A DNA stretch of 64,000 bases from Branchinecta lynchi (lineage: Eukaryota; Arthropoda; Branchiopoda; Anostraca; Branchinectidae), in NCBI GenBank assembly GCA_023053575.1, contig JAKZAP010000020.1:17107998-17171997 (forward strand), written 5' to 3'. How positions within the stretch are numbered: position 1 is the stretch's first letter; each line of letters opens with the position of its first letter. The translations under genes and the position numbers were made by a program. This document shows positions 38,497-50,903 of this stretch, piece after piece. Below the pieces are notes generated by a model. It made no database searches. It saw only the letters and a program-made list of their open reading frames with translations, and had not been told where the DNA came from.

Positions 38497-40855
38497 GTGG
38501 CACTTGAGCTTACTCAAGTGCCATATAGCGATTGTTATTTCTGTCCGTCAGTCGGTCTGTCGGTCCCGGTTTTGCTAGTTCGGGCACTTCCAGATAAGCT
38601 AGGACGATGAAACTTGGCAGGCATATCAGGAACTGGACCAGATTAAATTAGAAATGGTCGATTCCCCGATCCGACCATCTGGAGGGGAGTGGAGGGAGGG
38701 GGAATCCGGAAAAAATAGGAAAAATGAGATATTTTTAGCTTACGAACGGGTGATCGGATCTTAATGAAACTTGATATGTTGAAGGACCTCGTGTCTCAGA
38801 CCCTCCATTTTAAATCCAGACCGGATCCGGTGACATTGGGGGGAGTTGGAGGGGGAAACCGGAAATCTTGGAAAGACACTTAGAGTAGAGGGATCCGGAT
38901 GAAACTTGGTGGAAAGTACAAGCAAAAGTCCTAGATACGTGACTGATATAACCGGAACGGATCCGCTCACTTTTGGGGAGTTGGGGGGGGGGGGGAGAAG
39001 TCGAATTTGTAGTGATCCCGCGAGTTCCGTGCTTCCTGATGTGCTGGGATGATGGAAATTGACAGGCATGTCTGGGACCCGACCAGATTAAATAGGAACT
39101 CGTCAATTCTCCGATTTGACCATCTGGGGGGGGGGGGAGTGGAGGGAGGGTGAAGCCAAAATTTGAGGTATTTTTCGCTTGCGAATGGGTGATCGGATCT
39201 TGATGAAAGTTGATATTTAGGATGACCTCGTGTCTCAGACATCTCACTTTAAATCCGGACCGGATCCGATGACACTGGGGGGAGTTGGAGGAGGGAGCCG
39301 GAAATTTTGAGAAACGCTTAGAGTGGAGGGATCGGGATGAAACTTGGTGGGAAAAACAAGCACAAGTCCTAGACACGTCATTGACATAACCGGACCGGAT
39401 CAGGGCACTGTGGGGGAGTTGGGGTGGGGGTCCGGATTTCTAGCGATCCCGTGAGTTCGGCATATTTCCTGATGTCCTAGGGCGATGAAACTTGGCAGGT
39501 ATGTTAGGGATCCAAACAGACTGACTTGGGAACAGCCGTTTCCCCGACCCGACGATCGTGGGGGGAGTGGGTGGATGGGGAGTCCGGAATCTAGTGGCGT
39601 GCATAACTTTTGAACGGGTGATCGGATTTGAATGAAATTTATCTGGTGAGCTATCACCTCGGACGTTCAGTGTCACGTCCGGGTCGGGTCCGATACCTGT
39701 GGGATGGGGGGGGGGGGGGTGGAAAACTCAAGAAACTCTAAAAGCAGAGGGATTGGGACGAAACTTAATGGATGGAACAAGCATTAGGCCTAGATGAAAT
39801 TGACGGAGCCAGATGGTTTCGGGGCTCTGTGGGGGGAGTTGGAGGGGGTTTCCTGGAATTCCGGTAGTCGTGGGTTAGAATGGTCCCAGATGTAAAACGA
39901 CAACGAAACTTTGCAGGTATATTAGCGACCCGAATTATCTTGACTTAAGAACCTGACACAACATACCCCTGGAAACTTTCGTTCCTAGATCCGAGCATTT
40001 TTTGGGGAGCAAGAGAAGAGAAATATGGAAATTGACTTCTATAAATTGCAAACGAGTGGTCTGATTCGAGTGAAACTTCATGTGTGATACGAATCGATGG
40101 CCTCGACATGTAAAACATGCGTTCGAACCATACGCGACCACGATTAGGGGGATTGGGGGTGGGGGGACTTTTGACATGCACAAACACCAAACGGATGGAC
40201 CGAATGAGATGCAAATTCGACAGTGCCGAGTGTATGCGGCCTAGATTTGTTATTTGGTGTCCGGGCCGGATTCGGCCAAGGTAGGGGGGGGGGGGGGGGG
40301 GGGGTACTGGAAACTTGCAGATAGGCTATGCTCCAATTTCAGTAAAACTTGATGGACAGGAACAGGGAATTCAGAGATTGGGCCCGAACCGGCTCCGACA
40401 ACGTTGGTGGGAGGGGGGGGGGGGGTACCGGAACTTTCCAAAAATGCTCAGATTCGAGTGAAACTTGATAGATGGTATAAAAGAAGATGCTTTAGGTGGT
40501 CGATTTTTTTTATTCCAAACCAGACTCGGCCACGGTAGGCGGAGATAGAGTGAGTACCGGAAATCGTGTAGCACGTCTAGGGATCAAACAAATGGATTTA
40601 TTGGGATGAAAGTTTGAACAGTCATGTGCATTTGCTACAGACAATCGAGACGATGCCGGAACTGCTCAGAAATTAGTGAAACTAAATATCCAGATCCAGA
40701 TAACCGGTTTTACGCATCTGTAGCATGAGACGCGAAAACTCTTTCGGAGCATAACGAACACGGAAAATAGTGAAATATGGCAAATGCAAAGATTAGTGAG
40801 GTGTCGTTCTTGTATATCCTACTCGTACAAGTGCCATATGAGCTCGTAGCTCTTG
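38497..40855 (+). mobile_element. Family B copy 4, longest (2.4 kb)
   Basis: 5' hairpin GTGGCACTTGAG...CTCAAGTGCCATATA; 3' hairpin GAGCTCGTAGCTC at 40840-40852. Internal repeats of about 430 bases carry GATCGGATCTTAATGAAAC, CCGGACCGGATCCG and G tracts up to 22 bases. Proline-rich minus-strand frames inside it come from the G tracts. Confidence 0.88.
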
Positions 40856-41222
40856 TTTTGTTATGTATTCGCTGTCAGTTGTAAGTAACGCTACCCCCTA
40901 AAATGTCATCCTAATTACTATTGGTAGAACACTTTAGTTGAAAATAAATAAAAAAAAATTCAATAGCCCAACAAAAGCGTGGCTTGCGAGGCTGTGCTAA
41001 CTTGTAGAAAAAAAAGAGATAATATGGAGAATGAGACCATGTACCGCAACCAACAAAAAACAATAAACAAAAAAGATTACCGTGTGTGACCCCAAAACAA
41101 CAAACAATAATTACCGGAATATTACAGAAAAGTAACCTGAGAAGAATTTATGTAATCTGTTTCGAAGGAATACCTACCGAATAACTCCATACGTAAATTA
41201 GACTTTAGCTGGTTAAATTACC
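40856..41222. other. No recognised gene
   Basis: AT-rich sequence between a family B and a family A copy. No element ends or coding sequence recognised. Confidence 0.45.
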
Positions 41223-42178
41223 TTTTTGGGATCCCAAAACGTAAGTGGAGGGATACCTATGACATCGCAAAAATGTCCGTCTGTCTGTGAGCACGATAAC
41301 TCTCGAAGGGAATGAGATATTTTGATGAAAATTGGTGTGAGGATTCATTGCGTCAAGGGTAAGGTCAAGTTCGTAGACGGGCTATGTAGCTCTGCATTTA
41401 GAGAATATTTTTAAACAGCTAATGTGATAGTCGATTACGGTGTAAGAAGACATGCTGAGCACGATAGTGAAAACCCTTTCCACTTCGGACAAATAGTTCG
41501 TCCGGAATCCGGCAAAAACCGGAAAAATGGTTAAAAGTAAAAGATTTACTTGAAGTTGACTAAATGGTAGATTTAGAGGTAAGAAGACATTATGAACACG
41601 GTGGTGAAAACCATTTTCTCGCCGAACAACTAGTTCGTCCGGAATCCCGTGAAAACCGGAAATTTGGTTAAAAGTAAAAGTTTCATTTGAAGTTGATTAA
41701 ATGTTCAATTTAGGGGTAGATAGACATGCTGAACACTATAGTGAAAATCATTTTCTCGCCGGACAACTAGTTCGCCCGGAATCCGGCCAAAACCGGAAGA
41801 TTTGTTAAAAGCAAAAGTTCGGTTAGATGACAGATTGAGGGATAAGAAGAGAGGCTGAGTCTGTATATGACAAACATATTTTACCAGGACATATAATTAG
41901 TCCGGAATCCGGTCCGGAATCTTTCTAGGGATAAGGAGATACGCTGGATTTGTTTCTGAATTCGCTTTTTTGCTAGACTTTCGGGTGAAACCGGAAACTT
42001 AGCAGAAGTAAAGCATGAAGTCTCGGTCAGTATCGTCAATAGATATGGCCTATAGAGGTATATCTGAACTTGGTTTTCTCTGATGATTAGCCTGGCAAAG
42101 ACTGGATCTGGCGAAGACAAGACCCAGTTGTCTGAATCAAATATTAGAGGGATCCCATCGACACCTTCAGTCTTGTTC
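41223..42178 (-). mobile_element. Family A copy 4, inverted
   Basis: TTTTTGGGATCCCAAAACG at its 3' end (left) and GGATCCCATCGACACCTTCA...TCTTGTTC at its 5' end (right). Five internal repeats are visible in reverse complement (CCGGAATCCGGC...AAAACCGGA). Confidence 0.85.
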
Positions 42179-42252
42179 CTTAATACCTTTACTAAGTTTA
42201 CTCCAAAGCTTGGAAGCTCTATAAACAAATGAAGAAAAAGACCTCCTTGAAA

Positions 42253-42475
42253 CTAGTCGAGGAACCTTAAATTTCCTCGTATCCGAGGATTGTGTTGGTG
42301 AACATCTGACCTCTCACAATATACTTTCCGGAATTTGTCCGGAAGGACATCATTGTAATATTTGTATATACAACTCAACTTATGAAGATCGCGTAATCCA
42401 GCTGCAAGCATATTATATCTATTTCTCAGTAAACTAATCTCATGGACTCCCGATCCCCCCACGCCACAAAAAACT
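42253..42475 (-). pseudogene. LINE reverse transcriptase C-terminal fragment
   Basis: Reads NMLAAGLRDLHKLSCIYKYY, then NDVLPDKFRKVY and NPRIRG. This is the conserved C-terminal stretch of CR1/L2-type ORF2 proteins. About 69 codons remain. Confidence 0.65.
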
Positions 42476-42998
42476 CTGACAGCGTTATTCTCATCGAAAG
42501 CTTACGATGTGAACTATGTCCGATGTAGCTGAATCGTTATAAATTTAGAAATGAGTTAATATCCCAGTTCTGGAGTTTTTATTATATCAGTGTGATCGTG
42601 TTTTTTTTTTTTTTTTCTTCTTAATATTTGGATGACACTAACGACAGCAGTGGCGACAAGCTATAAGCTTGGTTTAATAATAAAAGAAATACCGTGATTT
42701 CCGGGTTTTTTTTTATCAGCTAGTTATCCCTCTAAGATGATGTGCGAGGGATAAATATAAATTCGGAAATTTCGGTTGCACTTCCGGCAGACTGTCCTTT
42801 TGAGGGATAACTAGCTGACCAAGAAAACAAGACCAAAGGTGTCGATGGGATCCCAAAAATCTAATATTTGATTCAAACAATAGGGTCTTGTCTTTGGCAG
42901 ATCCAGTCTTCCCCAGGCTAATCATCAGAGAAAACCAAGCTAAGATATACCTGTATAAGCCATATTTTGACGAAACTGATCAAGACTTCCTGCTTTAA

Positions 42999-43620
42999 TA
43001 ATAATAATAATTTATTGAGGCCCGCTATACAACAAATGAAAGAGCGGAGTAATAGAAAGAAAGAAAAATGAATTACACACAGAGAAAACGAAACACTACA
43101 CAAACTTTATAAAACTTATAGATACGTTAGGCGAGTCAACGGCGATTCATATACGTTTTTGAGAGCCCGGTATCTTTCGCACTTCGCGGAAGCATCGATA
43201 ATGTGGTAGTTCTTCGAGAGGGCTGAATTAGACTCCCACGGGGGAGGGGAGGGGGGGGGGGGGCGGTTGTCCGAGAAGGTATTTTGCCAGTTTGTAATAT
43301 TTTGTCCGAATTTGCCTTTTCTCGGAAATGTTTAGCAAATCCCAAAATGGAGAAATGTATAAAAAGTGCGGTGTGACCAAAGCATTGAACAGACGCCCTA
43401 GGATTATTCTATTTACTGTGTTCTTTAGTGCGACAGCTTTGCCGTAACCAATACACATACTTCTGTAAGCGGTATCCGAAATTCGTCCTCTGAGCATACG
43501 GATATCAGAACCGTACACAAGTCGAAAGGGTAGAGATTCTTCTGCATTTTGGTTTTAGAGTCACCTGTCTCTTCTTCTTCTTTCCAGCTAAGATGGATAC
43601 TTGTTGGCGGCATGTATGGG
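42999..43620 (-). pseudogene. 5'-truncated LINE with ORF2 C-terminus and (TTA)n tail
   Basis: On the minus strand the frame 43518-43228 reads MLRGRISDTAYRSMCIGYG, RLFNALVTPHFLYISPFW and YYKLAKYLLGQPP, the typical post-polymerase segment of CR1/L2-type reverse transcriptases. A G tract (C's in sense) has disrupted the following codons. The 3' UTR ends GCGGGCCTCAATAAA followed by TTATTATTATT. Confidence 0.7.
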
Positions 43621-43649
43621 CGATTAGTTCCGTACTTCGGTGATATATG

Positions 43650-44031
43650 TTCCTACGGCCCAAGCTGACTGCAAATCATATTTGACGGTGCAAAACGGAT
43701 AAGCCAGCTACATTTTATTCGAGCTATATATACATTTTATTCGAGCCCTTTTGACGATCCAATCGAACAACAAAAACAGTAGCCGAGTCCAGAATGAAAT
43801 CGCAGCACCAGCTTTAACTCCAACCAATTTTCAGAGAAGAAGTTCACAAAAGCAGATATTTAAGGAAGAATCTTTAACTGTTTTTCCACAAGTTTATTTT
43901 TCAGCTTGAGCGGCTTGAGCCTGAAGAGGACCCTTGCCAAGATCGGCCGAAATATAGCTCGAATAAAATGTAGCTGGCTTATCCGTTTTGCATCGTCAAA
44001 TATGATTCGCAGTCAGCTTGGACCGTAGGAA
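43650..44031. mobile_element. Family E element, complete, about 85-bp inverted repeats
   Basis: Left TTCCTACGGCCCAAGCTGAC and right, reversed, TTCCTACGGTCCAAGCTGAC begin near-identical arms that run through TTTGACG, CAAAACGGATAAGCCAGCTA and ATTTTATTCGAGCTATAT. The 382-base interior is non-coding. Confidence 0.88.
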
Positions 44032-44066
44032 CATCTATCCCTCCACTTCCTTTTTGGGATCCCAAA

Positions 44067-45667
44067 AACCCGAAAATGACGGTTTTCCGTTTCTTTCGTA
44101 AGGAATGGTCAGCTTGGCTTCAAACCTTATATTGGTGTAATAATAAACAAATAAATAAACAGTAATTAAACTACCTAGATTGCGAATCTTGCGTCTGGGG
44201 CCACATTATGCTAAATAAAAAAAAAAAAAATCATTTTAGGACCTGAATCTCACTCTTGCCAGGCGAAAAGAGCAGATTGGCGAGCTAAAACAGTTCTTCA
44301 ACACACTAAATGAAGTTAAGACTGCCGAACCATTTACAGAAGAGATTCTACTGATGAATACGGCGTTAGTAAAAGATGAGACGAGGTAAGATATGCATTG
44401 ATTGAAACCATTTAATTGAAGACCGACAGTACTGACTTTGACACGGGCTTGCTATGCCTAATCGGTTTTTGTAGGCTTCAACCTCTGATCTATGTCTTTT
44501 TCTTACTTTTTGGTTAGGTCCGGCCCACAGGCATCCCCCCTCCCCTCGAAATGAATTCCTGAATACGGAACTGACCTTAAAGTACTAGTTTTCTCATTAT
44601 TTACGTTGCATGAATTAACAACGTTAAGAAGGAACACCAGTCAAGTTTGATTGATGCCACGCATGATAAAATATATGAAATTACTTGCCCTTTAATTCAT
44701 ACAGGATAGTATAAAAAGATTGGAATGCTGTTAATAAGCTGGAAATGGAATTACACTAACAGGGTTGGGTGGAGTTTGCTAGTCTGTTAATGATTACTTT
44801 TTGCGGACTTGGGGACCTAAATTGCAGTGGGAAGTTTTATCAGTTTGTCCGTCGGTCTGTAGTTTGAGTTTTCATCTTTTTCCTCTCCATTGGTTGCATT
44901 AGGGAATATAAATATTTGTATTTATTTGATCGCCCATCATTTCAACAAAGAAGAATGACGGAATATAGAAAAGGAAAATAACAAACAAAAACGAAGGAAA
45001 AGATCAAACCAAAAACTTAACACTTATAAATATTCCTTGAGCCCAAGCTTTGAAACATATATTCAAATAATGTATACAACGGATACGTCAGCTACGATGC
45101 TTGATCAAATTGTAACCTATCTGGGCATCAACTAAATATATAATACATGTATGACTGTATATATACATATAAAATATATATGTATGTCATATATACATAT
45201 ACATATATATGTATTGTATTCAGGATTTTTCATGATTCAAGAACTTTACTAAAAAGATTCATTCCGGCTTGACGACCAGTTACAAACAAAGCACATACGT
45301 GCTTGAAAAACGCAACCAGTACACATTTACTACCCTATTATATAACTAAAATAAACTAAAATTAATTAATTAATTTGTCCTCTCTCGTCTTCCAACCCCT
45401 CCACTTACCAACTGCCCTCAAGGACATGTTTCTTTAACCGATTTTTAAATTGCGGTACTTTGTACCGCAAGGTACCGAAAAGTATTCCAGACCGCCATAC
45501 CTGAATGCCTTGCCACATGGCTAGAACGAACAATACTTCTTGGCTCACTTACCAGAGCCTCGTTTTTGTTGCATGGCCGCTTCCGGACTGTTTCTTTCTA
45601 CATCAGTTTTTGAACTACAGTGCTTCCAGACGGCAGCGCTTCTCGAGAATCGGGAATTCTCGAGAAC
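44067..45667. other. No recognised gene; family D fragment and AT palindrome
   Basis: A family D right-half fragment lies at 44515-44575 (CCCCTCGAAATGAATTCCTG). A family E-like end lies near 45033-45110. ATATATACATATACATATAT at about 45190 is a simple AT palindrome. Confidence 0.45.
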
Positions 45668-46031
45668 TATAAATAAAACTTTAACTTTTAACAATTTTCC
45701 GGTTTTGGTCGAATTCCGGGCGAACTACTTGTCCGGGTAGAAAATGGTTTCATATTCATTTTCAGAATGTCTTCTTACCCCTTCATCGACTGTCTCATGA
45801 GCTGTTTAAAAATATTTTTGTTGTCCCTTAATTTGAACTCCTTCCCCACCCCTAAATGTAGGGCTAAAGAGCCCATCTACGAACTCGACCTTTTTCTTGT
45901 CCCAAAGGATCCTCCCACCAAGTTTCATCAAAATATCTGATTCCCTTCGAGAGTTATCGTGCTCACAGACAGACGGAAAACTTTTGCGATGTCATGGATA
46001 TCCCTCCACTTACGTTTTGGGATCCCAAAAA
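45668..46031 (+). mobile_element. Family A copy 6, 3' fragment
   Basis: Joins in the internal repeat (ACTTTTAACAATTTTCCGG) and ends CGTTTTGGGATCCCAAAA. It carries the conserved 3' segment with AAGTTTCATCAAAATATCTG and CAGACAGACGG. Confidence 0.8.
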
Positions 46032-48084
46032 TTAACTGCAATTTCAGTTAAACTTTTTTTTTTTTACAGAAGTGTAATACTTAAAAGGTCAGAGGGAAAA
46101 TGTTCTGTAACGCTTGCAGATGATATCCGCAGTGTTGTCATGTTTAAATTGCGAACAGTTTGTGTTGTATTTTATCAGATTGAGTGTCCTATTCTTTTTA
46201 TCACACTAATGAAAATGTTGTCCGAATGTCTGACGAAGATCAAGATTGGTCTAGAAGAAAACCTGCAGCTGCGACTTGCTGCTCTGGTATATTCGTTACA
46301 TTCGCATTCCGCAGTCGCAGGAGCTGCCCTTCTTTTTACGATGAGTCTAAATGCACACAGCTTCTCATGATTTTATGTCCCTGGATTGAGCCTGATTGTG
46401 GTCTATCTTAACCTTTAATGTTCTTTTATTACTAATTACGTTGTGCCATTAAAAAATACGAATCCTCATTATATCGCTGAAGCAAGACTATCACAAGTAT
46501 CTTTTTATGGATACTTTGAGGTTATTCGGTCTCAGCAGAGCAACTAATTACAGTAGCGAAGTAGCGGAACTGATTTTCGTCTTGACGGTCCCGAATTAAA
46601 GGACAAAGTGCGTCCAGGGTAGGGGGAGGGAGGCGGGAAAATTTTTGATATGGTGGAAGTATGGGCAGTTCAAATAATGGGGTTACAAATTTTGGGGAAT
46701 AACGGGACTAAGGAGGTTCCTGAAATTGCCATTGAACATAATTTGCTGAAACAAATTGATTCATTCGTTTATTCACAAGTGTACTATTTTTTGTATAGTG
46801 TGGTTTGGTATTAATTAAATGAATTGGTGGTTGTAGAGTCGATATAGTTTACAATGGTTGTTGAGTTGATATTTTTGTTTTCCTTTCGGAATGATATATT
46901 GTATGTAATTTAATTATATATTATACTCATGGAAGGGGCTTAGCTGAACCTAAAGCTTAAAGAGAGGCCGCCGTCTCTCGACAGAGTCACAACTAAGACG
47001 AGATAAAGAGGGCTCTGCAGTCTCATAAGTGATCCCGAGGCATACTTCCGTCCTAGACCGACGGCAGTGTCTGATTAAAAGAGTAGTCCGTCAGTCCTAC
47101 CCTGACCGTGATAATGGTTGATCCTTCTAAATCGATCAGTCAGCTCTGATATATTCCAGCAATATTTCTGCCCTTCTTGGCAACTGCTTCTCCAAAAATA
47201 TATTTTGTATTGCTAGAAGTTTCCCTTATTTTAAGTTCGTTTTGTATTTTTGTCGTCGCTCTGTTCCCATTTTGTATATTCTAGTTTGGAGTACTTCAGT
47301 TTCTGTTAAATATTGTGTTATCGATCCCTTGGTGGTTCTCCTATTTCCTAGACTGGAACGACATCCTTAACGCGGCATTGCAGATTTTGGCGTCGAGTTT
47401 TGTTTTGGTAGTATCGGTAGTATACATTTTTCCGAAATTAGCTGCTATTAAAAATATTTAATTTTTTGTTGTGGAATTTGTATTGAGTTTTTGAAAGAAG
47501 AAGATTTAAGAAAAGTTGATGTAATAGAAGTAAATAAGTTTAAAAAAAATAAGGTAAAATAAGGGTAAGAAAAAGAGCTAATTAGTTAGGTCGGTCAAAA
47601 TAATTTTAGAAGAAAGTATAGGTTTTCAGACCGTTGGCGTCACCGAGGGTAAGTGGAAGCTTAGTCACCGGGAGTGAGGTAAAGATACTAGCCGGCGCGG
47701 TAAAAAAAAATAAAAAAAATCCCTTGGTTGTTATTACATCCGAAGGCAAAAGTTTCTGCAGTCGCTATATGTTAATGTCTTATTGTTTGTTAGGCTAGTG
47801 TGGTTCTTCCTGTTTCTTTTCTCCGAGGTGTTGCCGACTCTCGATGTTTGTGTACAGCAAGTGCCCGGTGCCGCGGTTTCCGGTCGGTGTCGCACCGGTT
47901 GACACCAGCAGTCACCGGTTGCCACGTGTTAGAACATTAAAATCAGCATGTTTAGAAGCGGGAATCGCCTAATGTAAGCAGGTTCAGAGTGGGTAAGAGT
48001 GGGTAACCCCTCGCTTTTATCTTTTTCTTTATACTCCATTTATCACACTTGTGAATTCGGATTCGATTGAATAAAACCATTCAT
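46032..48084. other. No recognised gene
   Basis: The frame at 45897-46370 starts within family A and has no family resemblance. TTGTATTGAGTTTTTGAAAG and neighbouring A/T-rich stretches at 47450-47720 might be a retrotransposon 3' region, but no coding remnant was seen. Confidence 0.4.
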
Positions 48085-48496
48085 TACTATTGGGCGATAT
48101 TGAGGAGTATCGAAATATCGATGTTTCTATATTTTGAAATTTGATAAACGAGATTTCGATTATGGTACACCGATATTTGAAACTGTTTATACCGCTAAAT
48201 TGTTTATGGATTTGTTGTAACAAGAACGAAATTGAACTAAAAGAAGAAAATCAAAGATTCCCATTATGAAAGAGTAGTATTTCCGCGTTTTTCCTTCCCA
48301 GTCTGTTTCTCATCCCTAATCGAACTCAAGTTTGAACTCCCTAATTCCCAATTCGTTGAAAATCCCGAATCGTAGAACTGTTACACATCGTAATGCAAAT
48401 ATCGAAAATATCGACATTTGGAAAGTCAATATTCAAATAGCGATATTTCGGTATTATCAATATTTCGATTATCGTATCGAATATCGCCCAGCACTA
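48085..48496. mobile_element. Second hAT-like miniature element
   Basis: TACTATTGGGCGATATT at the left and, reversed, TAGTGCTGGGCGATATT at the right, with many ATCGAAATAT subterminal repeats in both orientations. The flanks CCATTCAT and CCATTTCT could be a diverged 8-bp target duplication. No transposase. Confidence 0.7.
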
Positions 48497-48627
48497 CCAT
48501 TTCTTCATTTTCCAGATTGAGCGTGAAGAGGTCCTTGCCAAGTATCGCCACATTAAATCACAGCTGACTTTTCCGCATGGTTGTCACTAAAATAAAATCA
48601 CCACCCAAATATAAAAAAGTACTACCA

Positions 48628-49612
48628 ATGAACAACAAGACCAAAATTTCGATGGGATCCCAAAAATTAAATATTTGATCCACACAAATGGGTCTTGTAG
48701 ATATACGGTCTTCGCCATACTCCTTAAACATTTGTACCATACGATTTAGAAACAGAAGAAGGCCAGTGTCTAGTCCTTGAGAAAACCAAGTTAAGATATG
48801 GATTCAGCATGTATTTATTTACCCCTAGGCTATGCGTCATATCTACTTTGACGAACTTGACTTCTTACTTCTCCCAAATCTCCGGTTTCGACTGGGTTCC
48901 AGGCGAACTACTTGTCTTGCAAAAGTTAAAGCTCAAAAACGAAATTCAGCGTATCTCCTTACCCCTATGTCGAACATCTAATCAACTTCAGAATAAAACT
49001 TTAACTTGTAGCAAATTTTCCGGTTTCAGCCGGATTCTTGGTGAATTATATGTCCGGGTAAAAGTTGATTGTGAATAGTGGGATCAGCGTGCCTCCTTAC
49101 CTCTAAATCGGGCACCGAATTAACTTCGGATTACTTTCACTTTTAACAAATTTTCGGGTTTTGGACGGATTCCGTGCGAACTACTTGTCCGACGAGAAAG
49201 AGATTTTCAAAATGTTCAACATGTCTTCTTACCCCTAAATCGAACATCTAATCAGCTTTAAATAAAACTTTGACTTTAAACAAACTTTCCGGTTTGGCCA
49301 GATTCTGGGCGAACTACTTGTCCGGGGAGAACATGGTTTTCATATTCGTGTTCAGCATGTCTTCTTACCCCTAAATCGTCTATCTCGTTATCTGTTCAAA
49401 ATGTATTTGTTCGCTCATTAATATGAACCCCCTCCCCCACCCCTAACTGTTGAGTTACAGAGCCCGTCTACGAACTCAACCTTTCCCTTGACCTAAAGAG
49501 CCCTCACACCAAGATTCATCAGAATATCTCATTCCTTTCGAGACTTATCGTGCTGACAGACGGACAACTTTTACGAAGTCATAGGTATCCCTCCCCTTAC
49601 GTTTTGGGATCC
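48628..49612 (+). mobile_element. Family A copy 7
   Basis: AACAAGACCAAAATTTCGAT start and CGTTTTGGGATCCCAGAAAG end. About five internal repeats. Preceded by AAAGTACTACC, which also precedes copy 8. Confidence 0.85.
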
Positions 49613-49632
49613 CAGAAAGTACTACCTATAAC

Positions 49633-50681
49633 AACAAGACCAAAGGTTTCGATGGGATCGCAAAATTTAATCTTTGCTCCCGACAATTCGGTCTTGTCTT
49701 CAACAGACGTCTTAAACATTTTTACTTTTAAAATGTACAAACAGGTTAAGGCCAATGGTAATAATCGGAGAAGACTAAGTTCGTATTTGACAGTGCAAAC
49801 CGGTTACGCCAGCTAAATTTCAACAAGTTCAGATGTATTCAGATATCCGTTTTGCGCTGTCAAATATTCAAATATGGATTCAGCATATATGGTTTACCCT
49901 ATAGCCTACGTCGTATCTCCTTCCTTACTTACTTCTGCCCAACTTCCGGTTTCGGCCGGATTCCCGACAAACTACTTATCTGGCAAAAAACTAAAGCAAA
50001 AAAAACAATTCAGCATGTCTCCTTACCCCTACATCCAACCTCTAATCAACTTCAGACTAAACTTCTACTTTTAACAAATTTTCCGGTTTCAGCCGGATTC
50101 CGAGCGATCTATAAGTCCGCTGAGAAAATGATTGTCATATGCAAATTCAGCATGTCTTCTTACCCGCAAATCGAACATCTTATCAAATTTAAATAAAACT
50201 TTTACTTTTAACAAATTCTCATGTTTCGGCCGGATTCTGGACGAACTAATTGTCCGGCGAGAAAATAAATTTCTTATTCGGACTCAGCACGTCTCCTTGC
50301 CCCTAAATCGAACCTTTGATCAACTTCATTTTAAACTTTTATTTTTAAAAAATTTTCCGTTTTTTGCCGGATTTGAACTATTTGTCCGGCGAGAAAATAA
50401 ATTTCATATTCGAATTCAGCATGTCTCCTTACCCCTAAATCAACTATCTCAATACCTTTAAACAAGTATTTGTTTTACTCCTTAGTTGGAACCACTCCCC
50501 CACCCTCAAATATAGGGCTACAAAGCCCATCTTCGAACTTGACCTGTACTTTGACCAAAAGGATCCTCCCACCAAGTTTCATCAAAATATCTCAATCCCC
50601 TCGAGAGTTATTGTGCGGACAGATGCACAAATTTTGCGATGTCATAGGTATCTTCCGCTTACGTTTTGGGATCCCAAAAAC
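49633..50681 (+). mobile_element. Family A copy 8, tandem with copy 7, carrying a family E insertion
   Basis: Starts AACAAGACCAAAGGTTTCGA 20 bases after copy 7 ends and finishes CGTTTTGGGATCCCAAAA. A minimal family E hairpin interrupts its 5' part at about 49786-49861. Confidence 0.85.
49786..49861. mobile_element. Minimal family E hairpin
   Basis: TATTTGACAGTGCAAACCGG pairs with CCGTTTTGCGCTGTCAAATA; only about 76 bases. It sits between family A blocks that are contiguous in other copies. Confidence 0.65.
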
Positions 50682-50844
50682 TGGTCCTTGTTGCTGGACC
50701 TCAGTCCCCTTGGAAGTGTAAGGTACATTGTTTCTCGAAAATTACTACTTTTCTAAAGCGTACTGCAAAAGTAAAAAAAAAACTGTAGTAACAGGAGTAC
50801 AATAGTAGGCCTACTACCGCTGGCAACCCTGCTTTTCCGTTTAG

Positions 50845-50890
50845 CGCAATTGAATATGATTCGCACTCAGCTTGAACTGAAGGAATATGC
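50845..50890. mobile_element. Family E end fragment
   Basis: ATGATTCGCACTCAGCTTGA followed by ACTGAAGGAATAT matches the family's terminal segment. It abuts family A copy 9. Confidence 0.55.
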
Positions 50891-50903
50891 CTACATAAAA
50901 CAA

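Larger units (their letters stand above)
42822..44066 (+). mobile_element. Family A copy 5, split by a LINE and a family E element
   Basis: The 5' part (AACAAGACCAAAGGTGTCGA...CTTCCTGCTTTA) ends at about 42998. The 3' end, CCCTCCACTTCC-TTTTTGGGATCCCAAAA, resumes at about 44032. Between them are a minus-strand LINE end and a complete family E element. Confidence 0.75.

Noticed and set aside
38810..39376. 188-residue proline-rich minus-strand frame, and similar frames at 26437-27598 and 39400-40574
   Set aside because: They are translations of family B internal repeats, with proline runs from G tracts; the same peptides reappear in each repeat in different frames.
45160..45215. ATATAC palindromes as a possible replication origin
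   Set aside because: Simple AT/AC microsatellite with no associated gene or site array.
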